NCBI GenBank assembly: GCA_001920875.1
Contig: MNKP01000055.1
Location: 1-33,487 of the forward strand
Source of the DNA: Acidobacteria bacterium 13_1_20CM_2_55_15
Lineage (GTDB): Bacteria > Acidobacteriota > Terriglobia > 20CM-2-55-15
DNA: 33,487 nt
Direction: 5' to 3'
Shown here: one piece after another, positions 30,450-33,487 of the stretch
Position numbering within the stretch: the stretch's first letter is position 1
Layout of the letters: every line of letters starts with the position of its first letter
Position numbers and translations under genes: made by a program
Notes under the pieces: model-generated
Seen by the model: only the letters and a program-made list of their open reading frames with translations
The model's database searches: none
Told to the model about the DNA's origin: nothing

Positions 30450-31718
30450 CCAGGCGAAAAAGGCAAGGACAACAGCTATTATCAGCCACCGGATGACGGT
30501 CAACATGAATGCTGCCGTCAGCTCGGGCCATTGGAAATGGTACTGGCGGAGCTTGTCCGCGCGCTCGGTCATCCAGTGCCATGCCGTGTGGGCAATAATC
30601 GTAGATAAGATGATCGTGCCGATCCGTTCCGCCACGCCAAAGCGGAAAAGAAGTTCCAGCCCCGGGATGAGCAGCACCAGCACCAGAAGCTGCCCCAATT
30701 CCACGCCCACATTAAAAGAAAGCAGCGAAGTCAGCAGGTGCGAGCCTGCGAATTGTAGGGTCTCACGGAGTGCGAAGGAAAACCCAAAGCCGTGGACCAG
30801 GCCGAATCCAAAAGTGATCATCCACCGGCGTCCGATATTACTTCCGACAATATTCTCCAGCGCCATGTACAGAATCGAGATCGCAATAAGCGTTTCGATC
30901 AACGGCGGGAACCATAACGCATCGGGACCAAGATTGAAAGCCGACGCGATCAGCGTAATCGAGTGCGCGACCGTGAACGAGGTGACGACGGCGATCAGCG
31001 GGCGCCAACGGCGGAAGGGAATGACAAGGCAGAAGAGAAACAGCAGATGGTCGGTTCCATCCAGAATATGGAAGAAACCCATTTCCACAAAGCGCAGAGC
31101 CGCCTGATACCAGCGGGGATCAAGCCGCACCAGTCCCGGATCCCCCAAGAATTCGAATGCGCGGACCACGCCGGTGGGCGGCATGAATCTCAAAGCGGTG
31201 ACGACCCGCAGCCCCAAACGTTCGTATCTCGGATGGATCGCAAACTCCGATCGGTCGGATTGGATGGGATAGTCCATCAGCACATCGAACATGGCCTGTT
31301 CCCAATACAGTTCTGTGTTGTCCGGCAGCCGCTCGCCACGCACGTGATCCAGCGCGGTTTCATAAGCTGCGAACGACTTATCCGACTCGAGCGACACCCG
31401 CGCCGCGGCGATCTCGGGCTTAGACAACCGTGTGCCGCCTTCTTCAATATCGGTGAACTGAGCGATCCATTGCGTTGCGGCGTCCTGGAGATATTCGTCG
31501 ATGCGAGCCAGATCCAAAAATCCGGGCCCCCGCTTGGGAAACTCGACCTCGCGCATGGCTTTCAGCGGCACTCGAAGCAGGTAGTGGAGCCGCTCCCCTT
31601 CCGGTTTGAAGAAAGCCTGTATCGTGATGTCGTTCGGGATATCGTGAGCCGCCGCCGGCGGCACAATGAGGCTAATCAGAGCCGCCGCCGCAAGGATTTT
31701 TCCGAGAGCCTTCAGCAC
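30390..31718 (-). CDS. HupE/UreJ-like membrane protein
   Basis: This 442-residue protein has a signal peptide ending PAAAHD (near 24), a periplasmic domain of about 180 residues and seven or so membrane helices from residue ~215 on. The helices carry HILDGTDHLLFLFCL and FTVAHSITL, the histidine-rich helices typical of the HupE/UreJ_2 group. HupE and UreJ proteins are linked to nickel entry for hydrogenase or urease; this longer group, with an extra periplasmic domain, is widespread without those enzymes, and its substrate is unknown. No hydrogenase or urease genes are in the window. The start is GTG 31718, 12 bp after the nucleoside hydrolase stop, so co-transcription is likely. Its end overlaps the converging hydrolase gene by 60 bases. 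Confidence 0.82.
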   Translation of the reverse strand: MLKALGKILAAAALISLIVPPAAAHDIPNDITIQAFFKPEGERLHYLLRVPLKAMREVEFPKRGPGFLDLARIDEYLQDAATQWIAQFTDIEEGGTRLSKPEIAAARVSLESDKSFAAYETALDHVRGERLPDNTELYWEQAMFDVLMDYPIQSDRSEFAIHPRYERLGLRVVTALRFMPPTGVVRAFEFLGDPGLVRLDPRWYQAALRFVEMGFFHILDGTDHLLFLFCLVIPFRRWRPLIAVVTSFTVAHSITLIASAFNLGPDALWFPPLIETLIAISILYMALENIVGSNIGRRWMITFGFGLVHGFGFSFALRETLQFAGSHLLTSLLSFNVGVELGQLLVLVLLIPGLELLFRFGVAERIGTIILSTIIAHTAWHWMTERADKLRQYHFQWPELTAAFMLTVIRWLIIAVVLAFFAWLVLLRRGRDTLPAENPEID

Positions 31719-31730
31719 GACGGTAGATTA

Positions 31731-32729
31731 TCACTTCGCAAAGGCGCGCTCAAAGGACGTCTGAAACCGGGCCGGATCGGCATCGACGGCGACGCGGAGT
31801 TTGGAACCGGAGTTCCATCGGGCGAGCTTCGTCCGCCCAACATCCTTCCCGGCCGTCACCACATTGAGCGCGGCCGGCTTTGCTGTAACGATAGACGAAT
31901 CCAACAAGGCGGCCGCAGCCAGCGGATCCCACGCGAAGTACATGTGCGTATCGATCAATGGCAGCGAGGATTCGAGCAGTTGGGCCACGACGCGACCCAG
32001 CGGGGTTAAATTCCGGCGCCGGAAATCCTCCACAAAGGGGCGCGTGATCGGAACGCGCATTGTTGCATCCAAGGGCACTAATAAAGTCGTGACCGGTACT
32101 CTGAAAACAGCGGCGGCTGCGTGCGGATCTGCGTAAATGTTCCATTCCGCAACTTCATTTGCCGCCTTTTCTGGATTGCCTCCGGAAAGGTTGCCCGGCA
32201 CCGAGACCGCGCCGCCCATAATTACAAGCCGATCGATCGTCTTCATGCCTTCTGGAACGTCGCGTAACACTACTGCCAGGTGCGTCAAGGGACCGAGGGC
32301 CAGGATTCGGACCGGATGCGTTCGGTCCTTCAGCCGCCGCTTCAAATACGAAACGGCTCGTTCAGCCGAACGGGTATCGCCGATTTCCGGCAAATCAACG
32401 CCGGGCAGTTTGTCGGCCAGCGCCCGCCAGTCGGCCGGAAACGGCCGGAGTCCTTGAAGAGGCCGTTCCTGACCTTCAAACACGGGGATTTCCGGCCTGC
32501 CGGCAAGATTGAGCAACCGCCGGATATTTCTTGCGCCTTCGCTTACATGCGCCACACCATGAACCACCGTGATCGCTTCGATACGCGCGTCGCGTGACGA
32601 CAAGAGGTAAGCCAAAGCCATCATATCGTCGGCGCCGGCATCCGTATCGACGATGATCGGAAGAGAGGACTGGGCGCTCAGAGTGCAGACATACAGGAAG
32701 AGGGAACACAGCGAACACAGGAACACCAT
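31731..32729 (-). CDS. Exported inosine/uridine-preferring nucleoside hydrolase
   Basis: This 332-residue protein begins with a hydrophobic signal segment (1-20, MVFLCSLCSLFLYVCTLSAQ) and then the nucleoside hydrolase signature DTDAGADDMMAL (28-39), whose aspartates bind the catalytic calcium and ribose. Later landmarks are MGGAVSVPGNLS, AEWNIYADPHAA and the C-terminal aspartate in AWDPLAA. These enzymes split the N-glycosidic bond of ribonucleosides; a secreted form would salvage nucleosides outside the cytoplasm. I chose ATG 32729. The frame stays open upstream to 32924, but that stretch is the MITE-like repeat, not protein-like. The ATG itself lies inside the terminal repeat of that element, so the element may supply the 5' end of the message. 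Followed by the HupE/UreJ-like gene. Confidence 0.88.
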   Translation of the reverse strand: MVFLCSLCSLFLYVCTLSAQSSLPIIVDTDAGADDMMALAYLLSSRDARIEAITVVHGVAHVSEGARNIRRLLNLAGRPEIPVFEGQERPLQGLRPFPADWRALADKLPGVDLPEIGDTRSAERAVSYLKRRLKDRTHPVRILALGPLTHLAVVLRDVPEGMKTIDRLVIMGGAVSVPGNLSGGNPEKAANEVAEWNIYADPHAAAAVFRVPVTTLLVPLDATMRVPITRPFVEDFRRRNLTPLGRVVAQLLESSLPLIDTHMYFAWDPLAAAALLDSSIVTAKPAALNVVTAGKDVGRTKLARWNSGSKLRVAVDADPARFQTSFERAFAK

Positions 32730-32916
32730 TCCCCTCCTCGCAGAGGAGTGGCGCGACAGCCCCAAGGCTGACGCGCCGGGGTGGTCAGTTCGGCGTAACG
32801 TTTCGGCCGCCCTTCTATTGAGGCTTCGCCCTATCGGGCTTGCGCTTCGCGCCACCCCGTCTGCGCCTCGCATTCGCTCGGCGCATCCTCCCCTCCTCTG
32901 CGAGGAGGGGAATGGT
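32725..32916. mobile_element. 192-bp MITE-like element with 23-bp terminal inverted repeats
   Basis: Perfect 23-bp terminal inverted repeats (32725-32747, beginning ACCATTCCCCTCCTCG; complement at 32894-32916) bound a GC-rich core with further internal stems (GTGGCGCG and CGCGCCAC, CGGGGTGG and CCACCCCG, GCCC-TATC-GGGC). No transposase is encoded and no clear target duplication is visible. It fills the whole gap between two leftward genes, from 8 bp after one stop to within the start codon of the next. Its ends match the short palindrome at 27836-27889. Confidence 0.8.
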
Positions 32917-32923
32917 TTCCCCA

Positions 32924-33487
32924 TCAGATCTCACCTTTGTTGAACATGCCGTAGTCGTAGGCCGACTTGCGGCTCGACTCCGGTTTGACATCCATGCGTT
33001 GCAAATTCGCCGAGACAGCGATACGCGCGCCGGGATAGCCGATGAGATCCCACCCAATGAAATTCTCGTTGCCCCCATAGAATGGATCGGAGAACGTTCC
33101 CTGGATCGTGTGCGCCCGCAGCAGATTGAAGAATTGCGCGGAGCCGCCCGCGAAACCGTTGGCTTGATTCTGTTCGATTGCCTTGAGGATGGCGTCCTGC
33201 TCGGATGCCGAAAGTTTAGAGAAAGGCATGCCTTTCGAAGATTGGGCGTAGTTGTTGATTGCCGCCAGGCCGGAGCTGTAGACGGACCGTAAATTCTTCA
33301 GCGCTCCTCCGAGCCCGCGGTCGATGAACCGGTCGGCGCGAGCTTCCAGGGCACCGGGCCCGTTTTCATCAGCCGGAATCAGTCTGGCAATGACCGCTCG
33401 CAGCGTCTCCGCTTCGGTCGTGGTGAGTGACACAAGCGCATTGCCGAGCCCGGCCAAACCCTGAGAGCGCGCCTGTGCCTGCACGAA
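32924..33487 (-). CDS. Gluconate 2-dehydrogenase subunit 3-like protein, partial at the right edge
   Basis: The frame is open to the window edge, so the N-terminus, including any Tat signal, is missing. About 187 residues are visible. They match the gluconate 2-dehydrogenase subunit 3 family in TLRAVIARLIPADENGPGA, a helical middle, and FSDPFYGGNENFIGWDLIGYPG (here SDPFYGG at about 143 and GWDLIGYPG). Members are the small exported subunit that accompanies a flavin (GMC-type) dehydrogenase; the large subunit and cytochrome gene would be expected just outside the window. An internal GTG at 33484 is not a likely start. The stop at 32924 is followed by the MITE-like element. Confidence 0.85.
   Translation of the reverse strand, partial: FVQAQARSQGLAGLGNALVSLTTTEAETLRAVIARLIPADENGPGALEARADRFIDRGLGGALKNLRSVYSSGLAAINNYAQSSKGMPFSKLSASEQDAILKAIEQNQANGFAGGSAQFFNLLRAHTIQGTFSDPFYGGNENFIGWDLIGYPGARIAVSANLQRMDVKPESSRKSAYDYGMFNKGEI

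Noticed and set aside
30205-31107. 300-codon plus-strand frame opposite the HupE/UreJ-like gene
   Set aside because: Overlaps the coding parts of two recognised genes in other frames and is rich in S, R and K without motifs.
32725-32916. CRISPR-like repeat
   Set aside because: There is one inverted pair with internal stems and no regularly spaced direct repeats or spacers.
32730-32924. N-terminal extension of the nucleoside hydrolase
   Set aside because: The 65 extra codons are translated MITE-like repeat; the signal peptide begins at the ATG at 32729.

Overview
The window looks like chromosomal DNA of a free-living Gram-negative bacterium, most likely an acidobacterium or a close relative. 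Supporting signs are a lipid A-type acyltransferase, a lipid A/undecaprenyl-type sugar transferase, outer-membrane barrels with signal peptides, many secreted peptidase-like proteins with long extra domains, and moderate GC (mid-50s by eye). The phylum is inferred from gene style, not measured. No rRNA, tRNA, CRISPR array, prophage or full insertion sequence was seen.

Layout: 1-66 is the tail of a gene resembling M48/HtpX proteases. 74-2598 holds a divergent pair for envelope lipids (LpxL-like acyltransferase, ArnT-like transferase). 2688-6440 is a minus-strand block: an outer-membrane barrel, a REC-HD-GYP response regulator, an NtrC-type sigma-54 activator and a possible 20-residue membrane peptide coupled to its stop codon. 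mobA follows at 6427-6984. 7078-13145 is a plus-strand run of three exported proteins: an S55 (SpoIVB-like) protein with its sequence blocks in permuted order, a beta-propeller protein, and an M1-aminopeptidase-like protein that has lost its zinc site and gained TPRs. 13217-18340 reads leftward as an M23 peptidase, secA and guaB, with guaB overlapping secA at TTGA. 18470-21229 has a membrane protein with an HEFAH motif converging on a TPR/Omp85-like barrel protein. 21263-25306 is an apparent operon: a second barrel, a broken membrane methyltransferase of the spermidine-synthase type, and an M28 peptidase. 25318-27782 is an OmpR-type regulator with its histidine kinase. 27892-29064 holds yjbQ and a frameshifted membrane protein visible only when two frames are joined. 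29172-33487 holds an SGNH hydrolase, a HupE/UreJ-like protein, a nucleoside hydrolase and a partial gluconate-dehydrogenase-subunit-3-like gene.

Most of the genes serve the envelope: lipid modification, protein export (secA), peptidoglycan and protein hydrolysis, outer-membrane barrels, and two regulatory modules (c-di-GMP/sigma-54 and a classical two-component pair). mobA, guaB and yjbQ are housekeeping genes.

The non-coding signal with most structure is a set of palindromes at gene ends. Two contain the stop codons of both converging genes in their mirrored arms (13143-13219 and 25301-25323). One contains the mobA stop. A 192-bp MITE-like element with 23-bp terminal inverted repeats fills the gap before the nucleoside hydrolase and carries its probable start codon; a 54-bp relative lies 5 kb away. 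The best candidates for undescribed biology are the exported three-gene operon at 7078-13145 and the tiny coupled membrane peptide at 2688-2750.
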